41,593 nt of DNA from a virus. The notes beneath the pieces are model-generated. The model did no database searches, was not told where the DNA came from, and was given only the letters and a program-made list of their open reading frames with translations. This document shows positions 24,393 through 31,498 of this stretch, in pieces. The stretch lies in IMG/VR virus record IMGVR_UViG_3300043570_000958, positions 1-41,593 of that record; one strand, given 5' to 3'. How positions within the stretch are numbered: the stretch's first letter is position 1; the number at the start of each line of letters is the position of its first letter. The translations under genes and the position numbers were made by a program.

Positions 24393-24636
24393 AGTAATTG
24401 CATTTCATCCAAAGAAGTCGAAGCTCGATTTACTCTATGAAGTCGTAGAGGGAGAGGGCGAGAGCCGGTGGGGAGGGGCAAGTGCCTATGAAGCTATACG
24501 CTGGCTACGCCTAGCACCGGTAGGCTCACGCCTGTTGGTATCAGGGTGGGAGGGCGACGATGTAGACGCTCAGCCTGTAGGACAACCCTTAGATGTTACA
24601 CAATTAGTAACCGCAGCTATAGCGAGTACGCTATGA
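24385..24636 (+). CDS. 83-residue hypothetical protein, GTG start
   Basis: GTG at 24385 overlapping the previous stop by eight bases, GGCGGAAGATA upstream. MSEVIAFHPKKSKLDLLYEV, an acidic loop, then a segment rich in Arg/Leu (AYEAIRWLRLAPVGSRLLVSGW). Unknown. Stop overlaps the next ATG. Confidence 0.55.
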   Translation: MSEVIAFHPKKSKLDLLYEVVEGEGESRWGGASAYEAIRWLRLAPVGSRLLVSGWEGDDVDAQPVGQPLDVTQLVTAAIASTL

Positions 24637-24713
24637 CCTATATTCTTGGACTTATAGTAGTACTATTGTTAGCCTATGGACTCATAGTGCTGGAGGAGAA
24701 ACTCAATGACTAA
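24633..24713 (+). CDS. 26-residue membrane peptide
   Basis: ATG at 24633 inside ATGA, TAA at 24711-24713. Nearly the whole peptide is one hydrophobic helix (MTYILGLIVVLLLAYGLIVL, then EEKLND). The bases for its last residues form the GGAGGAG ribosome site of the next gene. It could be a small membrane effector or chiefly a coupling leader. Confidence 0.5.
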   Translation: MTYILGLIVVLLLAYGLIVLEEKLND

Positions 24714-24978
24714 ACTGGCAAGTAGCAGACAAGCGCTACACCACCGTAATTACAGACGAGCGAGAGATCGCGCACTTGTGCGCCTTGCTCATTTATATCC
24801 CGATACGTACAAGCAATTGCTTGAGATTGAGAAGGCGTTCGATGAGCAACAAGGTAAAAGGTGGATTAGTATTGACGGTGTTGCTAACCTTATCGTTGGC
24901 ACTCATACCAGAGCGAACGGGGCACATACCTATGCCACACAAGGTGGCAACGAAGGCAACAATGGAGGAGAAGCGTGA
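24706..24978 (+). CDS. conserved actinophage small basic protein
   Basis: 90 residues. Residues 14-55 (NYRRARDRALVRLAHLYPDTYKQLL...EKAFDEQQGKRW) match a very common actinophage family of unknown function that normally ends soon after this. The last 30 residues (SIDGVANLIVGTHTRANGAH...) are atypical and lie where the transglycosylase gene begins in another frame, so this tail may exist because of the nested gene. Confidence 0.7.
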   Translation: MTKLASSRQALHHRNYRRARDRALVRLAHLYPDTYKQLLEIEKAFDEQQGKRWISIDGVANLIVGTHTRANGAHTYATQGGNEGNNGGEA

Positions 24979-25252
24979 AAACATACGTATATCGAAGCGT
25001 TACGCTTACCTCATACACAACTGGAGAGGGAGAGAGTCAGTCTGCCTCGTCACCTTATGGACCGGTGAGAGCAGGTTTGATCACCTCGCAAAGAACAGAC
25101 AAGGAAGCTCAGCTTTTGGAATCGCTCAACTCCTTGGAGAAAAGAGTAGAGATCCTGGTGAGCAAATCATCAAAGGTCTTAGATATATCGCTAGCCGGCA
25201 CGACACACCTTGTGGAGCCTTGCGCTTCCACAACCGACACAACTTCTACTAA
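24842..25252 (+). CDS. exported lytic transglycosylase / lysozyme-like
   Basis: 136 residues. Residues 1-30 are an N-terminal signal or anchor (MSNKVKGGLVLTVLLTLSLA, LIPER). Catalytic domain from about 66: CLVTLWTGESRFDHLAKN with the catalytic Glu76, then SSAFGIAQLL at 89-98 and KGLRYIASRHDTPCGALRFH near the end, the SLT/goose-lysozyme pattern. C68 and C124 are placed to form a disulfide. It cleaves peptidoglycan glycan strands outside the membrane. The start lies 137 bases inside the preceding gene in another frame. A later start at 24962 would lose the signal. Confidence 0.75.
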   Translation: MSNKVKGGLVLTVLLTLSLALIPERTGHIPMPHKVATKATMEEKRENIRISKRYAYLIHNWRGRESVCLVTLWTGESRFDHLAKNRQGSSAFGIAQLLGEKSRDPGEQIIKGLRYIASRHDTPCGALRFHNRHNFY

Positions 25253-25426
25253 ATGAAATCGCGTTTATTTTATTGGTGGCTCTCTTACGGTATGAAGAGA
25301 GGCTGGATAAGCAAGCCTTACTGTGCAACTCACGAAGGTAACTATGAGTATATGACTGAGGAGGAGAGAGCTGAGTGGGATGAGGGCAACGACCCTTGCC
25401 ACACTACTATCTCTGTGTTAGAATAA
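25253..25426 (+). CDS. 57-residue conserved actinophage protein
   Basis: ATG immediately follows the transglycosylase stop. Aromatic N-terminus (SRLFYWWLSYGMKRGW), then KPYCATHEGNYEYMTEEERAEWDEGNDPCHTTISVLE in two parts; the C-T-H-x-G ... M/L-T-x-E-E ... DPC-x pattern is common in small actinophage proteins of unknown function. Two Cys and two His could bind metal. Last gene of the plus cluster. Confidence 0.65.
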   Translation: MKSRLFYWWLSYGMKRGWISKPYCATHEGNYEYMTEEERAEWDEGNDPCHTTISVLE

Positions 25427-25470
25427 ATCTTGCGAGCTGATGTTCACTCTTTCCGTCGCTCGCACTAAGT

Positions 25471-25506
25471 AAGGCCCCACTGTAACTTGCCTTCCGGTGG
25501 GGCTTT
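25471..25506. terminator. convergent-transcript terminator
   Basis: AAGGCCCCAC (25471-25480) pairs with GTGGGGCTTT (25497-25506), a 10-bp stem with one G-U and a 16-base loop, followed on the plus strand by ACTATTTAT. It lies between the plus cluster and the convergent minus-strand early genes and may stop both. Confidence 0.65.
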
Positions 25507-25507
25507 A

Positions 25508-25678
25508 CTATTTATCCGTTGTATAAAAGCCTTTACCTGTGAAGGTGATAGCGGGAGAGGACCACACCCTGCCCATAGTTTTCTTGCAATCATAACAAGT
25601 AGGAGATACAGACTCTTCGTGGATAGAGCGTTCAATATCTAGCGTGCTGCCACACTCACAACTATAAGAATAGATCAT
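25508..25678 (-). CDS. FmdB-type zinc-ribbon protein
   Basis: 56 residues. MIYSYSCECG (C7, C9), PTCYDC (C28, C31), then VWSSPAITFTGKGFYTTD, the FmdB-family ribbon with its typical phage ending. Usual members have CxxC in the first knuckle; here it is CxC, as in many phage versions. Start overlaps the stop of the upstream nuclease (ATGA). Family members are thought to be regulators; role unproven. Last gene of the minus-strand early operon. Confidence 0.75.
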   Translation of the reverse strand: MIYSYSCECGSTLDIERSIHEESVSPTCYDCKKTMGRVWSSPAITFTGKGFYTTDK

Positions 25679-26058
25679 AACTTCTCAGCCTCTTCTATGT
25701 CGAGATAACCTACTAACTTATCTACCTTACCGTTTCTACCAAATTCAGTAGAGGCTGGTAAGTAATGCACCTTCCATATAGGTTCAGGTATATCCATTAG
25801 GTCAAAAGAAAAGATACCTTCTGGTGTCGAGTTGATGTAGAAGGGAATCATATCTCGCTCTGCTGATTGAGTAATCAGCTTTCGATACTTCATCTCTTCG
25901 ATAATAAGAGTGGGATAGTGAGTATGTCTGCACTTGAGTTCTATGTAGTGACCGGCAGCAGCAGAGGTACAGTCAAAGGCATCGTAAATACCTGGACTCT
26001 TTACTAAGTCAGGGTAGAGGCTTTGCCTCAGATAATCAAAAAGTTCTATCTCTTTCAT
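25675..26058 (-). CDS. PD-(D/E)XK nuclease-like protein
   Basis: 127 residues. YDAFDC (Asp29) and HYIELKCR (Glu40, Lys42) form a D...E-x-K active-site pattern on adjacent strands, as in phage restriction-type and resolvase nucleases; a helix with SAERDMIPFYINS follows. Starts in the stop codon of the sigma-like gene (ATGA). Likely cuts DNA during replication or recombination; target unknown. Confidence 0.6.
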   Translation of the reverse strand: MKEIELFDYLRQSLYPDLVKSPGIYDAFDCTSAAAGHYIELKCRHTHYPTLIIEEMKYRKLITQSAERDMIPFYINSTPEGIFSFDLMDIPEPIWKVHYLPASTEFGRNGKVDKLVGYLDIEEAEKL

Positions 26059-26687
26059 CTGAAAGGATTCTCCCCACCTAGTATCTCTTGGAGTTTGCGT
26101 AATGAATTACTGCATCTACGATCAGCAGTGGATACTGCACACTCCAAGATATCTGCTATCTGTTGAAGGGTAAGGCTTTCGTGGTGGCGATACATTAGTA
26201 TCGTTCTATCTTCCTGCTCTAGTAAAAGATATGCACGCTTGATATCAATGAGCATTGACAAGAGATTGCCACCTTCTGCAGGGCTAGAAGAACCCTTAGG
26301 CTGACCATCTCTAATCATTTCTTGTGCTTGCTCTAGCACTGTTCCATCTAGTACAGATGCAATAATGAAGGGCAAGAGCTGACCTAATGTAGCCTTCTCA
26401 TAGTAAGACTCATCACCAGTTTGATATCCAGACTTGATTGCCTTCTGCTTACGTGAGTAACGCTCACCAACGCGTAACATTTGCCAAGCGATAAGGCGTT
26501 CGTTATGTCTGCGCTGGTCTAAGTCTGGCTCTGATAGTTGTTCAGCGTGTGTTGCGGCACGAGTCAGCGCCCACATCAACATCTCTTGTTTGATATCAGA
26601 GTATTCTGCAAACTTTCTATAGCGCCGGTAGACAGTACTAGCAACGCTAGGTGCTATGTCATAGATGGATGGGTGCAGTTCAGTCAC
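26055..26687 (-). CDS. sigma-70-like transcription factor
   Basis: 210 residues from a GTG with AAGGGCC upstream. N-terminal part with YRKFAEYSDIKQEMLMWAL resembles sigma region 2. The C-terminus has a region-4 helix-turn-helix: LLLEQEDRTILMYRHHESLTLQQIADIL with the second helix SVSTADRR (written here as VSTADRR). A helical insert of about 80 residues lies between. Would redirect host RNA polymerase to phage promoters, with WhiB as a possible partner since WhiB proteins bind sigma region 4. Sigma-like rather than a full sigma factor. Confidence 0.65.
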   Translation of the reverse strand: MTELHPSIYDIAPSVASTVYRRYRKFAEYSDIKQEMLMWALTRAATHAEQLSEPDLDQRRHNERLIAWQMLRVGERYSRKQKAIKSGYQTGDESYYEKATLGQLLPFIIASVLDGTVLEQAQEMIRDGQPKGSSSPAEGGNLLSMLIDIKRAYLLLEQEDRTILMYRHHESLTLQQIADILECAVSTADRRCSNSLRKLQEILGGENPFR

Positions 26688-27069
26688 AGTCTGGCCCTTT
26701 ATCCTGCACTCCAGAGGCTAGGTTGAGTAGCTTGATAGCAAGAAAATCTATGTAGTTACTGGCATCTGCTAACTCTTCAATGAGTTCACGTATGGTGTCA
26801 TTGAAAGTAAACTGCTCAAACTTCTGACCCTTATCTAATGAGTACTGCTGGTGTCCTATCTTCTTGACACGACTACCACGAAGGGAGGCAAAGGATTCAA
26901 TAAAGGATACTAAGTCAGCAGTTGATACGCCTTCGGCCCTATAAGATAGAACTGCTGGATGGTCTACTAACGGGTTGGTTTTGGGCGTATTACTATCTGC
27001 TCGGTCTTCTCGTCGCAACTTAGGATCTGAAAGCCCATATGCTGAATAGTTAGTAGCATCTGTATCCAT
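26680..27069 (-). CDS. MazG-like / phage nucleotide-metabolism protein
   Basis: 129 residues. The C-terminal helix pair FTFNDTIRELIEELADASNYIDFLAIKLL carries the EExxDxxxY/D spacing of all-alpha NTP pyrophosphatases (MazG/dUTPase type) seen in short phage proteins. N-terminus polar and disordered. The family hydrolyses nucleoside triphosphates; the short length leaves catalysis uncertain. Its stop overlaps the start of the sigma-like gene by eight bases. Confidence 0.6.
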   Translation of the reverse strand: MDTDATNYSAYGLSDPKLRREDRADSNTPKTNPLVDHPAVLSYRAEGVSTADLVSFIESFASLRGSRVKKIGHQQYSLDKGQKFEQFTFNDTIRELIEELADASNYIDFLAIKLLNLASGVQDKGPDCD

Positions 27070-27075
27070 TCGTCT

Positions 27076-27726
27076 CTACTCATTCCCTTCACCGACTAGC
27101 AAAGCTCTGGTGGCGTCTGCACCGTGTGCTAAGTAGTAGTCATTGATATCCATACCTGGAGGTAGTGTAACAATAGTTGAGTTCATTACCTCATTAGCCA
27201 CACGCTTACTAAACTCAGCGCCAGGATTAGACCCATCTTCTTTTATATCGTTATCACCTACTACAAATACAGTTTCATAACCACCAAATAACTTAGGGAA
27301 GTGTGGCTTCCAAGCCTGCACTCCTGGTACTCCCACTGCTGGTATACCTAATACACCGCTAGTAATAATTGCATCTAGTTCACCTTCACATACAACAATA
27401 TATGGTGACATATGTGTTATATCACATACGTTATAGAGATGAGCCTTCTGTCCTGTAGGACTGCCATACTTAGGTTTGCCTTCATCTGTTCTGCGAAACT
27501 TGAAACCTACACACATACCGGTAGCAGTAATGTATGGAATAGATATCCAACCTTCATACATCTCGTGACCATTGGCAGGATCAGTGACTGTACCTAGCTG
27601 GTACTGCGCTGCTACCGTCTCAGATATCCCACGTTCGTCTAGCACGAGTAGAGTTTCCGGACTTACCTCTTGGGCGTATCTCTGCGCCGCTTCCAGTTGC
27701 AATTTCAACTGCACGTTTGAGGCCAT
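27076..27726 (-). CDS. primase TOPRIM-domain protein
   Basis: 216 residues. VVCEGELDA at 111-119 (catalytic Glu114) and VFVVGDNDI at 153-161 (Asp158, Asp160) are the two TOPRIM metal-binding motifs of DnaG/gp4-type primases. An N-terminal region with ERGISETVAAQYQLG and GWISIPYITATGMCVGFKFRR precedes them, as in such enzymes. No helicase domain is fused. Start (GGAG seven bases upstream) lies 107 bases inside the zinc-finger primase gene in another frame. The pair should make RNA primers with the DnaB-like ATPase upstream. Confidence 0.85.
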   Translation of the reverse strand: MASNVQLKLQLEAAQRYAQEVSPETLLVLDERGISETVAAQYQLGTVTDPANGHEMYEGWISIPYITATGMCVGFKFRRTDEGKPKYGSPTGQKAHLYNVCDITHMSPYIVVCEGELDAIITSGVLGIPAVGVPGVQAWKPHFPKLFGGYETVFVVGDNDIKEDGSNPGAEFSKRVANEVMNSTIVTLPPGMDINDYYLAHGADATRALLVGEGNE

Positions 27727-27997
27727 CGTTGAACTCCATATTCTCTAGGATGCACACTAGGTTTGCAGCGTTACCGCCCTTACCACAGGTGTGACAGAAA
27801 TATAAATTATCTATTGTGTTGATTACTGCAGACCTGCGTGAGTCAGTGTGCAAGCAACACCGCACTGATACTGCCTTGCCTTCTCTTACTTCTCCACCGT
27901 AGTGCGAAACTATTGCCCCTATGGGGATTGAATTTGCATCAACGGAACCTTTGAATCGTCGCCCTTTACCCAACCTAGACCAGTCTTGTGTTGACAT
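27620..27997 (-). CDS. primase zinc-binding domain protein
   Basis: 125 residues from the ATG at 27997 (AAGGGG upstream); a GTG at 28003 is possible. CCLH at 47-50 and FCHTC at 67-71 give the CHC2-type zinc finger; GKGGNAANLVCILENMEFNDGLKRA follows as in DnaG-type primases. It lacks the catalytic domain, which is the next gene in a different frame. The zinc finger recognises the template start site. Its 5' end also overlaps a small Cys/His gene. Confidence 0.85.
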   Translation of the reverse strand: MSTQDWSRLGKGRRFKGSVDANSIPIGAIVSHYGGEVREGKAVSVRCCLHTDSRRSAVINTIDNLYFCHTCGKGGNAANLVCILENMEFNDGLKRAVEIATGSGAEIRPRGKSGNSTRARRTWDI

Positions 27998-28098
27998 ACG
28001 CACCCCTTACCTTCACACTTCTCGTGCCAATGGGCTGAACGCTTTAGGTGTTTAGATTTATTTTCTTCGCCACCTTTGAGGCAAGATATACATATCAC
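27919..28098 (-). CDS. small Cys/His-rich protein
   Basis: 59 residues from a GTG at 28098 inside GTGA. CISCLKGGEENKSKHLKRSAHWHEKCEGKGCVCQHKTG in two parts: C3, C6, His residues, then CEGKGCVCQH, a likely zinc-binding mini-domain of a type common in actinophages. The tail overlaps the primase zinc-finger gene by about 80 bases. Function unknown. Confidence 0.55.
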   Translation of the reverse strand: MICISCLKGGEENKSKHLKRSAHWHEKCEGKGCVCQHKTGLGWVKGDDSKVPLMQIQSP

Positions 28099-28280
28099 GC
28101 TTGAGTCTCATCCTCTTCAACTACTTCTACTTCTGTTTCTAATATCTCTGATGTTGTAATTTCACCTTGTGGTACTGGCATTGTTACTACTACCTTTCCC
28201 CATCTCTGGGATTGACTCATAGACTTACCGCGTTGTGCAGTACGCCGTCTCTGACGAAGTGGTCTAATGGTTATTGCCAT
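28095..28280 (-). CDS. 61-residue hypothetical protein
   Basis: Basic N-terminus (MAITIRPLRQRRRTAQRGKS), acidic C-terminus (ILETEVEVVEEDETQA), probably disordered. One-base and four-base overlaps with its neighbours support translation. No family recognised. Confidence 0.5.
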   Translation of the reverse strand: MAITIRPLRQRRRTAQRGKSMSQSQRWGKVVVTMPVPQGEITTSEILETEVEVVEEDETQA

Positions 28281-28489
28281 TATTTCTTTACTCTTGCTTC
28301 TATTGAATTATCTATAACAATTTCCTGTTCAGATTTTTCTAATGAATTTTGTATTGCTTCATAAGCAACGTGATAATCACCTGATTCATAATGCTTTTTG
28401 AATAAACTAACAAGACCTTTCTCATTAGTTCCAGTAATCCTCACACCGCAATGACAAGTCATTCCATATTCAGGTGGTCTGTCAATCAT
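28280..28489 (-). CDS. 69-residue hypothetical protein
   Basis: The ATG at 28489 has GGAGAAACA upstream and overlaps the nuclease stop; the longer frame to 28531 is unlikely. MIDRPPEYGMTCHCGVRITG then a helical LVSLFKKHYESGDYHVAYEAI. C12 and C14 with a His between suggest a partial metal site. Unknown. Confidence 0.55.
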   Translation of the reverse strand: MIDRPPEYGMTCHCGVRITGTNEKGLVSLFKKHYESGDYHVAYEAIQNSLEKSEQEIVIDNSIEARVKK

Positions 28490-28836
28490 TGTTTCTCCTT
28501 TAGCCATTGTGTTAGGTCTTGTATTACCCACGCTTGATCTATAGAAGCGTTGCGACGCTTCACTATGACATAATGCAGAGGAACTTCCCCGATTCCCCTA
28601 GCCTTAGCATAATGAAGCGCCTCAACTTGTGCTTCTCTCCAGAACTGTGGCAACGAAAGTGTTGCCCTGTTCTTGAGTTCAAGGATATAGGTTTCCCCTG
28701 CGATAACAGTTACGATGTCGCCTTCATCCTTTGCCCCTGCTTTCGTCAGACGCTCTGCCATAGCTCCCATTTTGCGAAGCCATTTCATTACATCTGTCTC
28801 AAACTGGGAACCCTTAGTCTTGTTGTATTGACTCAT
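28486..28836 (-). CDS. Holliday-junction-resolvase-like nuclease
   Basis: 116 residues. KGSQFETDVMKWLRKMGA at 8-25, DEGDI with Asp40, ILELKNR with Glu53 and Lys55, then LPQFWREAQVEA: the PD-(D/E)XK pattern of archaeal/phage Holliday-junction resolvases and VRR-NUC relatives. Probably resolves branched replication or packaging intermediates. Among replication genes, just downstream of the ATPase. Confidence 0.75.
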   Translation of the reverse strand: MSQYNKTKGSQFETDVMKWLRKMGAMAERLTKAGAKDEGDIVTVIAGETYILELKNRATLSLPQFWREAQVEALHYAKARGIGEVPLHYVIVKRRNASIDQAWVIQDLTQWLKEKQ

Positions 28837-29047
28837 CTACCAGTACAACCTTGTTGATTTTATAAACAAGATCGCCTTGTTCATCTTTGACTAACTCGAC
28901 AATACCTGATTGAAGCAGAGCACCGACAAAGTTGGTCAGATCTACCTTGATTACATCAAGGTCTTTACGTTGTATATTTATATCTTCACGTAACGCATCA
29001 ATCCTAAGATTTTCTCGATACTTATTTGACAACTGTTCTTCAGCCAT
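28814..29047 (-). CDS. 77-residue hypothetical protein
   Basis: The ATG at 29047 (AGGGAG; TAATG overlap) is preferred over 29071. Helical N-terminal half (NLRIDALREDINIQRKDLDV), then a beta pair ending YKINKVVLVDESIQQD. Could be a helicase partner by position only. Confidence 0.5.
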   Translation of the reverse strand: MAEEQLSNKYRENLRIDALREDINIQRKDLDVIKVDLTNFVGALLQSGIVELVKDEQGDLVYKINKVVLVDESIQQD

Positions 29048-29889
29048 TATGCTCCCTGTCTTGCTATCCATATTGCATCTCGTTGATACATTCTACCAAG
29101 TTCATCGTCATCACCTATCTGACAAGCAGCATAGTTGACAAAGAGTGTTGCATACCGTGAAGCATCCGCTGTGTGTGGCCCAAAGCGATTCTTCACGGCT
29201 GCAACACTAAGCATTGCATTGGCTGGATCATAGCCTAGAGTAAGTATCAGCGCTGGTAACTGACTGACCTTACCGTGTATAGCACGTCGTGCTGGTGGTT
29301 TAGATGGTGAACCGTACTCAGTTTGCTCAGAGACGTGGTGCAGTACCAGTACGCAAGCCTCGGTCTTGCGTGCCATATCGTGCAACTCCATCATAATAGC
29401 TCGCAGACCTGCCCATTCGTTATCAGTCTCTGCTGCTACGTTCATTAGGTTATCTATAATAATTAGTTCAGGAGCAATTCCATATAACTCTACATATGCT
29501 TTTATCTCTAACTCAATATCATCGAGTGATGGTGAAGAGTCAAAGACCCACTTGATATGTGCAAGTTTATCGAACTGCTTATCGTAGTAGTGCTTATCGT
29601 GAGACAAGTTCATCTCAACGTTTACTTGTGAATGACCAGAGGCTTGTGCTGCTGCCCTCATCATTACTGTAGTTGTATCTGTGTCTGCACTAAAAAACAA
29701 GGTTGGAACCTTAGCCTTCATTGCATATATCAAAGCGAACATAGACTTACCAGCATTAGGAGCTGCAGCAACCATACATACTTGGCCTCTGCGGAACTTG
29801 ATCTGTTCCTTTGCAAGTCCTACCCAGACATCCGGAAGTGGTGTTGCTTTGGTAAGCACTCCACTCCAGGCTCTGGATAAGTCAAGCAA
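29047..29889 (-). CDS. DnaB-like replicative helicase ATPase
   Basis: 280 residues from a TTG at 29889, which has GAGGAGGAAG at good spacing and overlaps the WhiB stop; an ATG at 29943 would overlap WhiB by 62 bases and has no ribosome site. RecA fold: Walker A AAPNAGKS at 42-49, Walker B PELIIIDNL at 140-148, then VLVLHHVSE at 180-188 and a KNRFGP arginine-finger-like motif near the end. It lacks the N-terminal domain of full DnaB, as many phage helicases do. Likely unwinds DNA with the split primase. Confidence 0.8.
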   Translation of the reverse strand: MLDLSRAWSGVLTKATPLPDVWVGLAKEQIKFRRGQVCMVAAAPNAGKSMFALIYAMKAKVPTLFFSADTDTTTVMMRAAAQASGHSQVNVEMNLSHDKHYYDKQFDKLAHIKWVFDSSPSLDDIELEIKAYVELYGIAPELIIIDNLMNVAAETDNEWAGLRAIMMELHDMARKTEACVLVLHHVSEQTEYGSPSKPPARRAIHGKVSQLPALILTLGYDPANAMLSVAAVKNRFGPHTADASRYATLFVNYAACQIGDDDELGRMYQRDAIWIARQGA

Positions 29890-30148
29890 CGTCTTCCTCC
29901 TCGATACTAATGCGCTTTTGTCTTCTAATATATTTGCGATCATCGGCAGTTAGACCGCCCCAGATACCATATGTTTCTTTTGCTATGCCCCATTCGGCGC
30001 ACTCACTTTTATGTATACAAGAACCACAAATAGACTTTGCAGTTCTTATGTCAGTATTACTAAGGCCTCCCTTTTCTTTTTCAGGAAACCAGAAGTCACC
30101 GCCGACTGTGGCACAACTAGGAGTCTCATAAAAACGAGGCTCCCGCAT
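29882..30148 (-). CDS. whiB: WhiB-family iron-sulfur transcription regulator
   Basis: 88 residues. C12, C41, C44 and C50 (SCATVG, then CGSCIHKSEC) bind the 4Fe-4S cluster; GIWGG at 61-65 is the family turn; the tail RKYIRRQKR is the basic DNA-binding end. WhiB proteins occur in Actinobacteria and their phages, where phage WhiB can act as a dominant-negative of host WhiB2 (known from TM4). They bind sigma region 4, so partnership with the phage sigma-like factor or host sigma is possible. Strong host marker. Confidence 0.92.
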   Translation of the reverse strand: MREPRFYETPSCATVGGDFWFPEKEKGGLSNTDIRTAKSICGSCIHKSECAEWGIAKETYGIWGGLTADDRKYIRRQKRISIEEEDVA

Positions 30149-30151
30149 TTA

Positions 30152-30541
30152 TTATCGGACCCAGATAGTGTCGCACTTATCCATCGCACCCTTAGGTGCA
30201 GCGCACATCCAACCCTTCCAAGGACCACGAGCAGAAGTACCGGTACGTAGAGTCATTGCTCCGTGACGACAAACAGGATCAGTTCCTGTTACTGCTGCAA
30301 CAACTGGTGTTGCGTTGAACTGTTGCGCGATAGTTGCAACTGTTGGTGCTACAACTGGTGCAGCAGGTGCTACAGAACCACCGCTTAGTTCAGCTCCAGT
30401 GAGTCGGATGTTAGAAGCGTTCATTGACAAGTCAGCAAGACCTGTCTCTAGTTCTGCAATTGTACTTGCATAAAGATTGATAAGAGTTCCATCGTGTAAC
30501 TTGTAATTGATTTGAAACTTTGTTGATTCTGGTGCAGCCAT
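30152..30541 (-). CDS. protein with C-terminal zinc-ribbon-like motif
   Basis: 129 residues: a beta-rich N-terminal domain (KFQINYKLHDGTLINLYA), an Ala/Pro/Val linker (about 55-85) and a C-terminal PVCRHGAMTLRTGTSARGPWKGWMCAAPKG-type motif followed by DKCDTIW, written here in parts; C-H...C...C could hold zinc. Such proteins recur beside the Cas4-like nuclease in actinophages. ssDNA binding is possible; unproven. Confidence 0.6.
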   Translation of the reverse strand: MAAPESTKFQINYKLHDGTLINLYASTIAELETGLADLSMNASNIRLTGAELSGGSVAPAAPVVAPTVATIAQQFNATPVVAAVTGTDPVCRHGAMTLRTGTSARGPWKGWMCAAPKGAMDKCDTIWVR

Positions 30542-31498
30542 TTACTTTCCTCCACTTGGTTTGATGTTTAGTCTAATAGATTCTTTACCAACAACCTTTG
30601 GTATAAAACCTAATAGTTTTTCTACTTGTTCAGAGTCAACTGTCTCACGACCCTTTACTGTTGTCCAACTGATTTGGATACCACTTGCAGTAGTACCCGT
30701 TGTTCCCTCGAAGCTAGTCTTCAAGGATTCTTTTTCTTTCTCAAGTTCTTTTATCTTGTTATCTAACTGTAAATACTTCAATGCGTGTGTGTCAACTTGT
30801 GCGTCCTCAATCACGACTTCACTAAGGACGATACGTTCTTTTATCAAACCAACACAACCCATCTGACCCGATGCGTCGTAGTATTGACAGTAACTTCTAC
30901 AGAAGGATTCATCCTTCTCAGGTGCTGGTGCTTCGGTCATTGCTTTGACATTGGCAAGCCACTGCAAGGCTTCTAAGGCACTTGCTTCATCGTATGGTTC
31001 TGTATGTACCTTGATATCTTTTTCATCACCGTCGCGTGCAATTGCCACAAGGTTGACAGTCTTTACTTCATAACCATTCTTAGACAAGAGATAGCCATAG
31101 ACTTGTACTTGCCACCTCTGCTGGTTACTTGGAAAGTAACTTAGGTTCTTTACTTTAGAAGTCTTCCAGTCAATGACTGCGCCAATACCTGGAACGAATA
31201 AGTCAACGTGTGCTTTCATATCACCGTAAGCAACTTCAGTTTCCACTAGGTAATCTTTACCTTCAGGATCTAAATGAGTAATAGCTTCTTCAATTGCTGC
31301 GTGGATAGCAGTACCCATAATCGCTGCAAGTTTAGATTGATTATCATTAGTCTCAGGCTGTGCGTTGAGTCGGTACCAAACCTTACGACGGCAACCACCT
31401 ATCTCTGATGGCCCAACCTGTGTCTGTTTACTACGGTCACGAGTTGCATCCTTAGCGTGCAGTACGTGGAGTAGTAACTCCTTCGGGTCTTCAATCAA
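30542..31498 (-). CDS. Cas4/RecB-family nuclease with Fe-S cysteines
   Basis: 318 residues from a TTG at 31498 (GGCAGGAG upstream). PD-(D/E)XK motifs: GTAIHAAIEEA (His66), AHVDLF (Asp99), VIDWKTSK (Asp110, Lys112), QVQVYGYLL. C36 with C200, C204 and C215 form the set of four cysteines that hold a 4Fe-4S cluster in Cas4/AddB-like nucleases. A Lys/Glu coiled coil (about 238-265) follows. Probably degrades or resects DNA ends in recombination-linked replication. No cas1, cas2 or repeat array is nearby. Confidence 0.85.
   Translation of the reverse strand: MIEDPKELLLHVLHAKDATRDRSKQTQVGPSEIGGCRRKVWYRLNAQPETNDNQSKLAAIMGTAIHAAIEEAITHLDPEGKDYLVETEVAYGDMKAHVDLFVPGIGAVIDWKTSKVKNLSYFPSNQQRWQVQVYGYLLSKNGYEVKTVNLVAIARDGDEKDIKVHTEPYDEASALEALQWLANVKAMTEAPAPEKDESFCRSYCQYYDASGQMGCVGLIKERIVLSEVVIEDAQVDTHALKYLQLDNKIKELEKEKESLKTSFEGTTGTTASGIQISWTTVKGRETVDSEQVEKLLGFIPKVVGKESIRLNIKPSGGK

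Noticed and set aside
24975-25256. 93-codon frame overlapping the transglycosylase
   Set aside because: Not listed as a gene because the transglycosylase frame has clear family motifs there; kept as a finding since its start signals are good.
30542-31498. Cas4-like protein as sign of a CRISPR system
   Set aside because: No repeat array and no cas1 or cas2 in the window; Cas4-like nucleases are common as phage recombination enzymes.
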